The notes beneath the pieces were generated by a model that was given only the letters and a program-made list of their open reading frames with translations, did not search any database and was not told where the DNA came from. Positions 11,666 through 23,033 of a stretch of DNA of 64,000 bases are shown here, piece after piece; positions within the stretch are counted from its first letter, which is position 1; each line of letters begins with the position of its first letter. The position numbers and the translations under genes are program-made. The stretch comes from Rana temporaria (lineage: Eukaryota > Chordata > Amphibia > Anura > Ranidae): positions 177,157,928 through 177,221,927 of the forward strand of contig NC_053496.1 in NCBI RefSeq assembly GCF_905171775.1. Direction: 5' to 3'.

Positions 11666-11893
11666 ATGAATGAAGACTTCAGTATTTATGAATGAAGGCT
11701 GCAGTATTTATGAATGAAGGCTGCAGTATTTCAATTCTCCACAAGATGGTGATCTCACTTCTGAGCGTGGAACGCAAAGAAGGAAGTGATGTCATGTATG
11801 GACAGGAAGTGATGTAGGGTAAAAGACAGGAAGTTCCAGAGCAGAGGTGACTTGTTAGGAAATAGCGTACAGTCATCATTACTGGATCTTAAG
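11666..11893 (+). promoter_or_regulatory. Putative promoter plus non-coding first exon of gene B
   Basis: Same module as at 40-269, with three GGAAGT cores and the donor CTTAAG|GTAC after 11893. It lies 4.9 kb before the first coding-frame exon of B, the distance being increased by a LINE and a solo LTR. Confidence 0.55.
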
Positions 11894-11956
11894 GTACATT
11901 TATTTTATTATTTATTTATTACAGGTACTTATATAACATTTTAATTTTATGCAGTG

Positions 11957-13284
11957 AACGAATTAATTAATGAATGAAAACTTATATAGCGCAGCACATG
12001 CGAACTTAATCGCCTCTGGGCGCTTGTTGTTCCTGTCTCCTTTGGTATCAAAAGAGATGAGTCTTGATCTTTCTCCTGAAAGCTAAGTGGTTCTCCTCCA
12101 ACCGAATGCTGGTTGGTAAAGCATTCCATAGTCTAGGCCCTTGGACCGCGAATCTCCTTTCTCCTTTGGACTTGCATCTGGCTTTGGGTATCTGGAGGAG
12201 ATTTTGATTGGTGGATCGCAGAACGCGATTGGGATTATGAGCTTTTATTTTTTCGCATAGATAATGGGAAGCATTCCCATAGATACATCTATGCGTTAGA
12301 CAGAGTGCTTTAAAAGTGATTCTGTCTTTTACTGCTAACCAGTGAAGGGTTCTCAGTGAAGGTGAGATTGATTCCCAGGGCTTTTTCCCAGTCACAAGTC
12401 TAGCGGCCGTATTTTGAACGACTTGTAGACGAGCGATTTGGTACTTGGGGAGTCCGAGGTAAAGGGCATTTGCATAGTCCAATCTTGAGTTTACAATAGC
12501 TCCCCCCACGACCGCTATGTCTTCCTTGGGAATAAAAGGATTAAGTCTGCATAGTAGGCGCAGCAGATGGTGAGATCCGCTGACTACTGACCCTATTTGT
12601 GCATCCAATGTCATGTTAGAGTCAAAGATGACCCCGAGACTTTTGACTTTGGTGCTAGGGGTGATGATTTTGCCCAGAATGGGCAGGGGGGGGGGGGGTC
12701 CAAGTTGTTGTAGGTTTATTCATACGCTTGGCGTGAAACAGGAGAAGTTCTGTTTTCTCTCCGTTGAGTTTAAGATAACTCTTTGTCATCCAGTCCTCTA
12801 TCAAAGAGAGGCATGTCTCTAGATTGAGGTGATGATCCTTTTTATTGCAAATGCGGAAATATAGTTGCGTGTCGTCTGCATAGTGGTAGAGCAGTTTTTG
12901 ACTGCTAATAATCTCAAAAAGAGGGCGAAGATAGATGTTGAATAACACCTGCGACAGGGGGGATCCTTGAGGGACTCCGCACGATAATGTGCGTTTCTCA
13001 GAAGTGAAAGGTCCTAACTTCACTATTTGCGATCGGTTTTCCAAAAAAGAGGAGAACCAAGATAAATCGCCTTCTGCGACTCTGGCTACTTCAGCTAGTC
13101 AAGTCAATAAAAGCTTGTGGTCTACTGTGTCGAAGGCTGCGCTTAGGTCCAACAGAACCAGAAGACAAGATTCTCCTTCGTCTGCGGCCTCGAGAGCGTC
13201 GTCCCATATTTTGAGCAATGCAGTTTCTGTCCCGTGTCCAGGCCGGAATCCCGATTAAAATGGGTCAAGTAGGTTGTGGGTATT
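11957..13284 (-). mobile_element. 5'-truncated L2/CR1-type LINE
   Basis: The minus strand encodes DLSAAFDTVDHKLL, SCGVPQGSPLSQVLFNIYL, YADDTQLY (reverse transcriptase active site), LKLNGEKTELLLF, then VIFDSNMTLDAQI, LHWLAVKDRITFK and a C-terminus KIKTHLF. The frame is broken at a 13-base G run (12686-12698). The 3' end has the GCGCTATATAAGT tail with short ATGA-type repeats. A GCAGTG flank occurs on both sides (11951-11956 and 13285-13290), and unit A has the empty site near 326. It is a dead copy inserted only in unit B. Confidence 0.85.
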
Positions 13285-13475
13285 GCAGTGCTTTACATAT
13301 TTACAAATATTTATATTGTACACTCACATCAGTCTCTGCCCCAAAGAAGCTTACAATCCAAGTTCCCTAGCTCACATTCATACACATACTAGAGATAATT
13401 TAGATTGGAGCCAATAAGTTACCAGCATATCATTGGAGTGTTGGAGGAAAGTGAAATACAGAGAGGAAGGAGAGC

Positions 13476-15324
13476 ACATCCCGTCCCTCCACCGGGCTCT
13501 CTCCCCCTTTTTGTTGTTATCTGTACTTTTTTGACAAAAGTGAAAGCCGTCCAAGACACCCGCCTGCATCCTACCAACCAATGAAGTCATCGGTTGCTAA
13601 GGGCAGGTCGGGCGGCTGTAAAACTTTTAGATTAGCCGTGTTCTGTCGAATATTGTCCCTGGAATTACAAGCTACTGACCAATTAACTCTATCTTACAAA
13701 CTACATTTTCAGGCTTTTTCACATGGGGAACAGTGCGGTACAATGTGTGAATTCACCAATTTTTCTGCACCTCACAAAAATGCGTTGCCTTTTGCAGTTG
13801 CACACAGACACCATTCGATCCTATAGGCACTCCCACTCCTCCATCCATTGCATGTTTGTTTGTGATCACTTAAACGCATGATACCGCAGTACTGTGTATT
13901 TTGGTGGGGCTCAATCCAAAAATCATGCCAGCACATTTTTCGCATGTTTCACGAGCATAGAACAGCCTAATAAAAAGCAGAATGTGAAAAAATGCGCTCG
14001 GGGTCGGACACACCTCCTTGTGTCAACGAGCCCTCAGACTGGTGTATCCCGGAGATTGTGCGCAATTCTTAAGGGTGCCTTGACTACCAAAAGATGAAAA
14101 GCACTGATCTATATCACTGGGTGAAGTGATTGATGGTGGAATTGACATCATGGGACATTTGTATGGCGGATGGTTGCTACTAGTTACTAACGTCCACCAT
14201 ATCACCCTGCTGCCAGACCTCCATCTATCACTTCAGAGACAATGAACAGTCATTTGCGTTGTTTTGTTTTTGTTTATTGGGAGATATAACTTGGTTGGGG
14301 GAAAGGGAATATGGGATGCCCAAAGAACATGTTGTTTTGCCATCATATTTAAAGAACTTGGTAGAATAGGTTGAGCCTCGAAGAACTGATGAACTTGAAT
14401 ATTTATAGTCCCTTCCCCTGCATAACCCATGCAGACTATTGCTCCTCCTCTGCATCGACTCTGCAGACTGTTGCTCCCAGGACTTGTCTCCTTGCCTTCT
14501 ACACAAAACTTTCACTGTAAACTATTAGTCTTCCTGTCCCATCATCTTCACTTGACAGAAGAGATGACTCTGAATAATCCCAGATTCTGGCTGTAATTTG
14601 CTGTGTGGTTACTAGGCCAGAGGTCTGCAGCACCTCTCCCTGTCAGCCTAGTAATTTAGCAGCTTATATTGGTTGGTGGACTACTAATCCCAGCTAGCCG
14701 AATTTACAAATCCTGCGCCTGCGGACAGCATCGATTTGACACAAACCCCACAGTTTTTCCTCTGGCCTTGCACCCAGCTCCCCTGGCATGTCTTAGTAGG
14801 ATATACAGCTGATGCGTTTCGCACTAAAATCTAGTGCTTAGTCATGAAAATATTATTAGAAGTCATTTCTTATACAACACTTGCCCTATAGGTGAAAATT
14901 GTAATTATTCAAGATGGGCGCATACTTGGTTGTCATGGTAACATATAAAGCACATCGTCACATTACATCATCAATTACATAGTAAAAACACCCACTTTTT
15001 GGAGTGGGATAAAAGTAGCTAGAGATAGCAGAGAGGGATCTCTCTATCTCTCTAGAGGCTGAAGGAGGAGATCTTGAAAAATGGAGAGATGTAAGAATGT
15101 TAGCAGAAGTCCCTGTGGGACTCATAACTGAAGCTTCTCAAAATGACAGAATTCTGAAGTCCTGATAAAGTATTAATATTTTCATGTATACATTTTTGGT
15201 AATTGAATTGTTTTTGCATATACATTACTAAAACCATTTAAATATATATGGCAGAGCAAATTGGAGTTGTATTATTTTTAACTGCAGTATGAAATAATTA
15301 TATTCCAAATAATATACACAGTTT
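13476..15324. other. First-intron spacer of gene B, no gene seen
   Basis: The stretch is paralogous to 506-2360 in unit A with small indels. No coding exon, RNA gene or bounded element is recognised. Relative to A, about 370 bp next to its right end are missing, with a TGTC microhomology at the break. Confidence 0.45.
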
Positions 15325-15682
15325 TGTCGCTCTTGGATCAGCTGCTGCCGCCACCATCCTCAATAAGGAAATCAGGAAGTGAAGCCTTGCGGCTTCACTT
15401 ACCGGTTCCCTACTGCGCATACGCGAGTCACGCTGCACGTCCTCACTGGTCCCTGCTGTCTTCTGGGACCTGTGTCAGCCAGAAGACAGCAATGGAGGAC
15501 AGAATAGGCGCTGGAAGTAGCGTAGATCACCGAGGTGATCTATGCCAGGAAGTGGGGGCAAATGCCTGTATTAGACAGATGTCTGCTTCCCCATCCCCCC
15601 TGAAAGAGGCCAAATGTGACACCGGAGGGGGGGTGGATTCCAAAAAGTGGAAGTTCCAATTTTGGGTGGAACTCCACTTTAA
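15325..15682. mobile_element. Right part of the TTAA-flanked element of unit A
   Basis: It matches the non-hAT part of 2729-4177 and ends GTGGAACTCCACTTTAA. The left terminus is deleted. It carries a single GCGTAGAT, the empty site for the hAT-like insertion in A. Confidence 0.6.
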
Positions 15683-15771
15683 CTTACCAAGTCTAAAATG
15701 TACAAGTATCATTCAAGAATTGAACTGTGGTATTTTGTAATAAGAGCTTGTGTAGAAATGTGAATATTATC

Positions 15772-16555
15772 TGTAACGGAATGGCCCGTGATACCCAGAG
15801 ACTTTTGAAGGATGCGGGGTACTCCTGTGCCAGCTTCACAAATGACTCTTGGGTCTAGGGTCATCCTATGTCCAATATGGGCATAGGATGACTGAGAAAT
15901 TATATATTAAATTACATGAGATGGTACAGTAATGATAATTCATAATGTATTGCAGGATATCTTGAAATATTACAGGTAGTTGTTTCTGAACACAACAGGT
16001 CAATAGAGTGTCTCCTTCAATGTGGAACATAGACTGTTGAGGTGCTAATTAAGTCTGGCTTCTGAAGGACCTCTCATTGTGTGATGTCAATGACACTGTA
16101 TTGTGTGAAAGTTCTATTGATGATAGATATGTGTTGGCAGTCTGAAAGGTCTGACCTTTCAGGTGTAGTGGATTAGCATGTCAATTATGTTTACTATAGG
16201 AATGTGTATTATGTAGCAGGTGAGAATAACTTATCGCGGAGTCAGAACGTCTGGGTAATGATTAGTAATTAGCTCATCTGAATGTCATTATCTAATGGAA
16301 TGTGTATTGACGTTCCTTGTGTCATGTTGTGGGTGGAGTTGAGTCATTGTCCAGATTTGTTTTTTAACTGTATACAACAAGCTGAGTTTACCATTAAAAA
16401 TATTCATTAGTTTGGAACCAGAGAACACAGCTTGTGTCTCGTTATTCTGGGAAAATCCATATGGATCGTGTCTGCTTGATTGTGGAGTGTCGGATAAGCT
16501 GTCTTGGGTTGGTGGAATGAAATATCGTAAACGGGGTTAACCCCTGACCGTTACA
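15772..16555 (+). mobile_element. Solo LTR (784 bp) in the first intron of gene B
   Basis: It begins TGTAACGG and ends CCGTTACA, with an exact 5-bp duplication TTATC at 15767-15771 and 16556-16560. Unit A has the empty site (TATTATCTATATC near 4260). TG...CA ends with a 5-bp duplication define an LTR. Near its 3' part there is ATTAAAAA followed by CTTGTGTCTCGTTATTC, as in an R/U5 region. No internal genes remain, so it is a recombination product; a Ty3/gypsy source is likely but not proven. Confidence 0.85.
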
Positions 16556-16860
16556 TTATCTATATCATCATTTATCTTTGATATTTAAAAGTATATCCAT
16601 TTTTTTGTATTATCACGAAATGTACCTGATATTAATTTGCACTGTATTTTTAGTTAGTAAATATATATTTTTAGGCATATCATTTGTGTCACTTGTCTTT
16701 AAAATAGCACGGATAAACAAACTTAAAATTCTTGTTGGTATTTATGGAAAAGGGTAAATCTCCCAAAACTAAAATTTGCATAATTTCATAAATGCAATGC
16801 TGTTTTATTATTTCAGTATAAACATTATTATAAAATATTGACGGAAACATCTGGAGATCC

Positions 16861-16980
16861 ATGAACACCCAGCAGCCGTCTTCTCAGGACATCACCCATC
16901 ACAGTGCCTCCACCTCACTGCCTGACAACAGAGGTAACCAGTGCCAAGAAGATTCTAGAAGTCATCAACAAGATCACTGA
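16861..16980 (+). other. Short overlapping ORF (uORF candidate) in the first coding exon of B
   Basis: A 39-codon frame starts at the only ATG of the exon (MNTQQPSSQD) and ends at TGA 16978-16980, out of frame with KRAB. It is the counterpart of 4567-4686 in A. Confidence 0.4.
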
Positions 16981-19900
16981 GCTGCTGACAGGAGAGGTGA
17001 GCGGTGTCGGGAATTCTGGGACATTATCCAGTAACAGACAAGGGGTGTGTCTGGATGGTGACTGTATCATTGTGTGTGTCAGGTTCCTATAAGGTGTCAG
17101 GATGTCACTGTCTATTTCTCCATGGAGGAGTGGGAGTATTTAGAAGGACACAAGGATCTCTACAAGGACGTCATGATGGAGAATCAGCCGCCCCTCACAT
17201 CACCGGGTAAGAGGAGACTTTATTGTAAAGGAGAGAGCAGTACGGAGGGTCCACCTAGATCCCCCATCATCTGATAAACACATAGAAACAATATATTCAG
17301 TCAGTGTGTGTGTTTCCTACAGATGGATCCAGTAATGGGAACCCACCAGAGAGATGTCCTCGTCCTCTGTATTCCCGGGATTCCACACAGGAAGATCACA
17401 CCACCCCTCACCATCATCAGGTAGGTGGGACTGAGCAACTAAAAATTTAAAAATAATTCTAAACTATGAGACCACATTCTTCAAAGTAACTTATTGTTCC
17501 TTTTTATGAATGTATTCTGTCATCTTTGGGGTTTAGGGTGAAGAATTGAAAGACATCAAAGTTGAGATTAAAAAGGAAGAAGAAGAAGAGACAATGGTGA
17601 GTGGAGATCAGCAGTCTATGGAGGGGGGAAGTCTTCAGTATTCCCGGGATTCCACACAGGAAGATCAAAGCATCCCTCACCATCATCAGGTAGAAAGAAC
17701 TGAGCTATAGAACTCAAAAGTTATTCTAAACTATGAAATAACTTTCTTATAGATATTCTTTTTATTTATTGAACTTAATTTTTTCGTATTGGGGTTCAGG
17801 ATAAATTAGGAAAATACATCAAACTTGAGGTTAAAGAGGAAGAAGAAGAGACGTTGGTGAGTGGTCAGCAGTCTATGGAGGAGATGACCATGAAAAGTGA
17901 ACAGGAGGAATCTTCTCTTTGTATCAGCAGAAGTAAGTAATAATCACTGAATGCAGAAATGTTCACATTTTCCTTTTTCTTCTATGAGTATAAAAGATGA
18001 ATTTAAATAATTGCAATGTGAAGATACTGTACACCATATGAAAGGTCCATCTTCATTCCTCAATATAACGTCATGTTCCCAACAAATGAGGAGGAGATAC
18101 TGTACACCATATGAAAGGTCCATCTTCATTCCTCAATATAACGTCATGTTCTCAACAAATAAGGAGGAGATATTGAGATTGCAGGCTTGGCTGGCTTAAA
18201 TCAGGTTTGGTCTCCACCCAGAGACTGGCCACATTAATCACCTTGCAGGTGGACAGACAGACATGGAGAAGGCCATATGAAAGGTCCATCTTCATTCCTC
18301 AATGTAACGTCATGTTCCCAACAAATGAGGAGGAGATACTGTATCTTTATCTGGTTTGTATTGATATTTTATGTTATGATTGCCCCCAATTCCAGATATA
18401 CTGTAGAGTGTTAGACCAACATACTGTATATGACTTCTGAATGAAAGGAATAAAGAATTCTAATAACATTTAAACATTGATATCCAACAGGAGAACACTA
18501 TGTCCTGAATAACGTATCTTCAGAATTTAAAGCAGAAGAAAATCCCACCACACAACGTTCTCCAGGAGAAAATCCCACCACACAACGTTCTCCAGGAGAA
18601 AATCCCACCACACAACGTTCTCCAGGAGAAAATCCCACCACACAACGTTCTCCAGGAGAAAATCCCACCACACAAAGTTCTCCAGGAGAAAATCCCACCA
18701 CACAACGTTCTCCAGGAGAAAATCCCACCACACAACGTTCTCCAGGAAAAAATCCCACCACACAACGTTCTCCAGGAGTGACTCGCATTACACAAATAAT
18801 ACATCACAGTACAGATCCATCAACAGATCCATCTAATCCCGAGGAATCTTCCTTGAACCATGAAGGATCTTACACAGGAGAACATTCCTTGTCATCTACA
18901 GTGTGTGGGAATTCTTCCAAAGAAACCAGAGAGCCTCTTACACACCCGAAAAGTCATAAGAGTTTGCGTACTTTCTCATGTCCAGAGTGCGGGAGATGTT
19001 TTAATCTGAAAAGAAACTTTCTCAATCACCAGAGAATTCACACAGGTGAGCGTCCTTTCCCATGTCCAGAGTGCGGCAAACCTTTTACTGACAAAGCAAA
19101 CCTTCTTAAACACTACAGAATTCACACGGGTGAGCGTCCCTTTTCATGTTCAGAGTGCGGGAAATGTTTTGTTCAGAAAGCAGAACTTGTTAATCACCAG
19201 AGAATTCACACGGGTGAGCGTCCGTTCTCGTGTTCACACTGTGGTAAAGGTTTCACTCAGAAAGGACACCTTCTGACACACCAGAGAACTCATACAGGCG
19301 AGCGTCCTTTTTCATGTTCAGAGTGTGGGAAAGGTTTCATTCAGAAAAGAGACCTTGTTGTTCACCAAAGAAGTCACACGGGAGAACGTCCTTTTTCATG
19401 TTCAGAGTGCGGGAAATCTTTCCCTCAGAAAAGACAACTTGTTTTCCATCAGAGAATTCACAAGAGCGAGCGTCCTTATTCTTGTTCAGAGTGCGGGAAA
19501 AGTTTTAATCAGAAAGGAAATCTTGTTATTCACCAGAGAATTCACACAGGCAAACGTCCATATTCGTGTTCAGAGTGCGGGAAAACTTTTGTTCGGAAAG
19601 GCGAACTTAATAATCACCAGAGAATTCACACCGGCGAGCATCCTTTTACATGTTCAGAGTGCGGGAAATGTTTCCACGAAAAAGGAAATCTTGTTAATCA
19701 CCAGAGAATTCACACAGGCAAACGTCCATATTCGTGTTCAGAGTGCGGGAAAACTTTTGTTTGGAAAGGCAAACTTAATAATCACCAGAGAATTCACACC
19801 GGTGAGCGTCCTTTTTCATGTTCAGAGTGCGGCAAACGTTTTACTGACAAAGGAAACCTTCTTAAACATTACAGAATTCACACGGGTGAGCGTCCCTTTT

Positions 19901-21486
19901 CATGTTCAGAGTGCGGGAAATGTTTTAATCAGAAAGGAGAACTTGTTAATCACCAGAGAATTCACACAGGTGAGCGTCCGTTCTCGTGTTCACACTGTGG
20001 TAAAGGTTTCACTCAGAAAGGAAACCTTCTATTACATCAGAGAACTCACACAGGTGAGCGTCCTTTTTCATGTTCAGAGTGTGGGAAAGGTTTCATTCAG
20101 AAAAGAGACCTTGTTGTTCACCAAATAAGTCACACGGGAGAACGTCCTTTTTCATGTTCAGAGTGCGAGAAATCTTTCCCTCAGAAAAGACAACTTGTTT
20201 TCCACCAGAGAATTCACAAGAGCGAGCGTCCTTATTCTTGTTCAGAGTGCGGGAAAAGTTTTAATCAGAAAGGAAATCTTGTTATTCACCAGAGAATTCA
20301 CACAGGCAAACGTCCATATTCGTGTTCAGAGTGCGGGAAAACTTTTGTTTGGAAAGGCAAACTTAATAATCACCAGAGAATTCACACCGGTGAGCGTCCT
20401 TTTTCATGTTCAGAGTGCGGCAAACGTTTTACTGACAAAGGAAACCTTCTTAAACACTACAGAATTCACACGGGTGAGCGTCCCTTTTCATGTTCAGAGT
20501 GCGGGAAATGTTTTAATCAGAAAGGAAATCTTGTTATTCACCAGAGAATTCACACCGGTGAGCATCCTTTTACATGTTCAGAGTGCGGGAAATGTTTCCG
20601 CGAAAAAGGAAATCTTGTTAATCACCAGAGAATTCACACAGGCAAACGTCCATATTCGTGTTCAGAGTGCGGGAAAACTTTTGTTCGGAAAGGCGAACTT
20701 AATAATCACCAGAGAATTCATTCCGGTGAGCATCCTTTTACATGTTCAGAGTGCGGGAAATGTTTCCACGAAAAAGGAAATCTTGTTACTCACCAGAGAA
20801 TTCACACAGGCAAACGTCCATATTCGTGTTCAGAGTGCGGGAAAACTTTTGTTCGGAAAGGCGAACTTAATAATCACCAGAGAATTCACACCGGTGAGCG
20901 TCCTTTTTCATGTTCAGAGTGCGGGAAATGTTTTAATCAGAAAGGAAATCTTGTTATTCACCAGAGAATTCACACCGGTGAGCATCCTTTTACATGTTCA
21001 GAGTGCGGGAAATGTTTCCGCGAAAAAGGAAATCTTGTTAATCACCAGAGAATTCACACAGGCAAACGTACATATTCGTGTTCAGAGTGCGGGAAAACTT
21101 TTGTTCGGAAAGGCGAACTTAATAATCACCAGAGAATTCACACCGGTGAGCATCCTTTTACATGTTCAGAGTGCGGGAAATGTTTCCACGAAAAAGGAAA
21201 TCTTGTTACTCACCAGAGAATTCACACAGGCAAACGTCCATATTCGTGTTCAGAGTGCGGGAAAACTTTTGTTCGGAAAGGCGAACTTAATAATCACCAG
21301 AGAATTCACACCGGTGAGCGTCCTTTTTCATGTTCAGAGTGCGGGAAATGTTTTAATTTAAAAGGAAACCTTCTTAAACACCAGAGAATTCACACGGGCC
21401 AACGTCCATATTCGTGTTCAGAGTGCGGGAAATGTTTCAGTTACAAAAGTGCCCTTGATCGACACCAGGGAATTCACATTGACTAA
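16904..21486 (+). CDS. Gene B: KRAB zinc-finger protein, 30 C2H2 fingers
   Basis: Coding pieces are 16904-16996, 17083-17206, 17323-17420, 17537-17689, 17800-17932 and 18491-21486, all GT/AG and in phase, for about 1198 residues. KRAB-A keeps DV, EEW and LYKDVMMEN. The acidic exons hold DIKVE and YIKLE. Eight coding 30-bp repeats precede 30 fingers (18973 to 21480), each with both Cys and both His. Fingers 11-16 repeat 2-7, fingers 17-18 repeat 10-11, and 24-28 repeat 19-23 almost base for base. Contact residues run LRNN, DANK, QAEN, QGHT, QRDV, QRQF, QGNI, RGEN, EGNN, WGKN, then DGNK, QGEN, QGNL and so on to LGNK, YSAR. Finger 15 has CEK for CGK and finger 14 HQISH. Expected role is a nuclear sequence-specific repressor; 30 fingers could in principle span about 90 bp. 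Start codon unresolved, as in A. Confidence 0.85.
18020..18340. repeat. Intronic 73-bp repeats of gene B
   Basis: Three diverged copies of the same 73-bp intronic unit as at 5725-6460 lie here, separated by the shared CAGGCTTGGCTGGCTTAAAT segment. Confidence 0.6.
18538..18777 (+). repeat. Coding 30-bp minisatellite, 8 units (gene B)
   Basis: Eight in-frame 30-bp units encode ENPTTQRSPG. They are almost identical to each other; one has AAAGTTCT for AACGTTCT and one has GGAAAAAAT for GGAGAAAAT. This is the largest copy number of the five genes. Confidence 0.9.
20521..21358 (+). repeat. Five-finger (420-bp) tandem duplication within gene B
   Basis: Bases 20521-20938 and 20941-21358 align without gaps at a 420-bp offset (five times 84 bp). 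I count three differences: C/A at 20650/21070 and two adjacent bases at 20721-20722 versus 21141-21142. This is the youngest duplication visible inside any finger array here. Confidence 0.9.
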
Positions 21487-21591
21487 CCAATGGGGAGTGT
21501 GAGATCGTGTGTCCATCCTTATAGTCAGAATGTATAAAATGTTTCTGTTAAAGAAAATCACTTCTTGGACCCCAGAATATTCACAAAGACT

Positions 21592-21597
21592 AATAAA
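21592..21597 (+). terminator. Poly(A) signal AATAAA, gene B
   Basis: AATAAA in the conserved GACTAATAAAGTTT context, 106 bp after the stop. Confidence 0.7.
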
Positions 21598-21708
21598 GTT
21601 TAAGTGTTCATATTGGCTTATTTGGAGGCGTGGCCAAAGTACAATGTACTATGATGTTATAGTTATCGGTCTGCAGGAATTGAATTATAGTAATACGGTC
21701 CTCTAAAC

Positions 21709-22896
21709 CAGGGGTCTCCAAACTTTTTAAACAGGGGGCCAGTTCACTGTCCCTCAGACCGTTAGAGGGCCGGGTCCTTCACTGCCACCCCCCGCCAAAA
21801 AGAAACAAAGTCCCCCAACCCGTGCCCATCATTGCCGCCTTACCATCATCGCAGCCTTACCGTGCTCTCACCATTGCAGCCCCCCACCATCATTACAAGC
21901 CCCCCTCACCATTGCAGCCCCCACCATCATTACAAACCCCCCTCTCACCATTGCAGCCCCCTCACCGTTATTACAAGCCCCTTTCACCATTGAAGCCCCC
22001 CTCACCATCATTGCAAGCCCCCCTCACCATCATTGCAAGCCCCCCCTCGCCATCATTGCAAGCCCTCCCTCACCATTGCAGCCCCCTCACCATTATTACA
22101 AGCCCCCTTCACCATTATTACAAGCTCCCTTCACCATTGCAGCCCCCCTCACCATCATTACAAGCCCCCCTCTCACCATTGCAGCCCCCTCACCATTATT
22201 ACAAGCCCCTTTCACCATTAAAGTCCCCCTCACCATCATTACAAGCCCCCGTCACCATCATTACAAGCCCCCGTCACCATTGCAGCCCCCCACCATCATT
22301 ATAAGCCCCCACAATAATTACAAGCCCCCTCACCATTGCAGCCCCCCACCATCATTACAAGCCTCCCTCACCATTGCAGCCCCCCACCATTATTACAAGC
22401 CCCCCCATCATTACAAGCCCCCCTCACTATTGCAGCCCCCCACCATCATTACAAGCCCCCCTCACCATTCCAGCCTCTCACCATCATTACAAGCTCCCCT
22501 CACCATCATTACAAAGCCCCCCCACCATTGCAGCCCCCCCACCATCATTACAAGCCCCCCCCCACCATCATTACAAGCCCCCCTTACCATTGCAGCCTTA
22601 CTGTGCCAAACGATGTCTCACCAGTCAGTGTGTGCATCGGGATCTCCTGCTCCTGCTGTGTCAGAAGCTCACTGGAAAAAGGTAGTCCTGCCCTCCTCCT
22701 AGACTAGCTCATGTGATAGACAGAACACTGCGTCTATCACACGACCTGGTCTAAGAGGAGGGTGGGACCTTTATCACAGCGCGCCCAAACTTTTCAGTGA
22801 GCTCCTGACACAGCAGTCTACCGGCCCTAAATGCAGTGGGCCAGATAAAGGTCCTCGGCGAGCCGCATGCGGCGGGCCGTAGTTTGAGGACCCCTG
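21709..22896. mobile_element. hAT element with 8-bp target duplication, downstream of gene B
   Basis: Termini CAGGGGTCTCCAAAC and GTTTGAGGACCCCTG are inverted, flanked by CTCTAAAC at 21701-21708 and 22897-22904. Paralogous units A, C, D and E have the empty site (GTCCTCTAAACAATGC). Most of the interior is a minisatellite; no transposase frame is seen. Confidence 0.9.
21830..22605. repeat. Minisatellite CACCATCATTACAAGCCCC inside the hAT element
   Basis: It is an irregular array of 18-20-bp units alternating CACCATCATTACAAGCCCC and CACCATTGCAGCCCCC. Long open frames over it (rich in H, P, S, L) come from the repeat itself. Confidence 0.85.
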
Positions 22897-23033
22897 CTCT
22901 AAACAATGCTGACTTGGTCCCGCACTCACACAGGCCCCACCATAGAGTACGACAACCCATGGACCATACTTTTTTATTGGTTGCTATTAGCCAATATACT
23001 GTACATCTTTTTTTGCTTTACTGAAGGAACTAA

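Noticed and set aside
11679..11879. Minus-strand frames over the promoter modules (RYFLTSHL...CLLPYITSCPYMTS), seen in several copies
   Set aside because: They recur only because the module is duplicated; frame length and ends vary between copies and the diverged sixth copy does not keep them.
18498..18807. Minus-strand frames over the coding minisatellite (GERCVVGFSP type)
   Set aside because: They are the reverse reading of the GENPTTQRSP repeat, open only because the unit is a multiple of three.
20195..21361. 388-codon frame, and similar ones at 7211-8101, 19325-20128 and 32363-33394, in another frame of the finger exons
   Set aside because: They are shadows of the repeated finger codons (TREFTPVSVLFHVQSAG is the shifted HTGERPFSCSECG). 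They have no own start context or conservation beyond the zinc-finger frame.
18973..21480. Regular 84-bp repeats resembling a CRISPR-like array
   Set aside because: The period and translation show C2H2 fingers; there are no unique spacers, and the organism is eukaryotic.
21822..22707. Proline/histidine-rich frames of 100-208 codons
   Set aside because: They lie wholly in the minisatellite of a hAT element.
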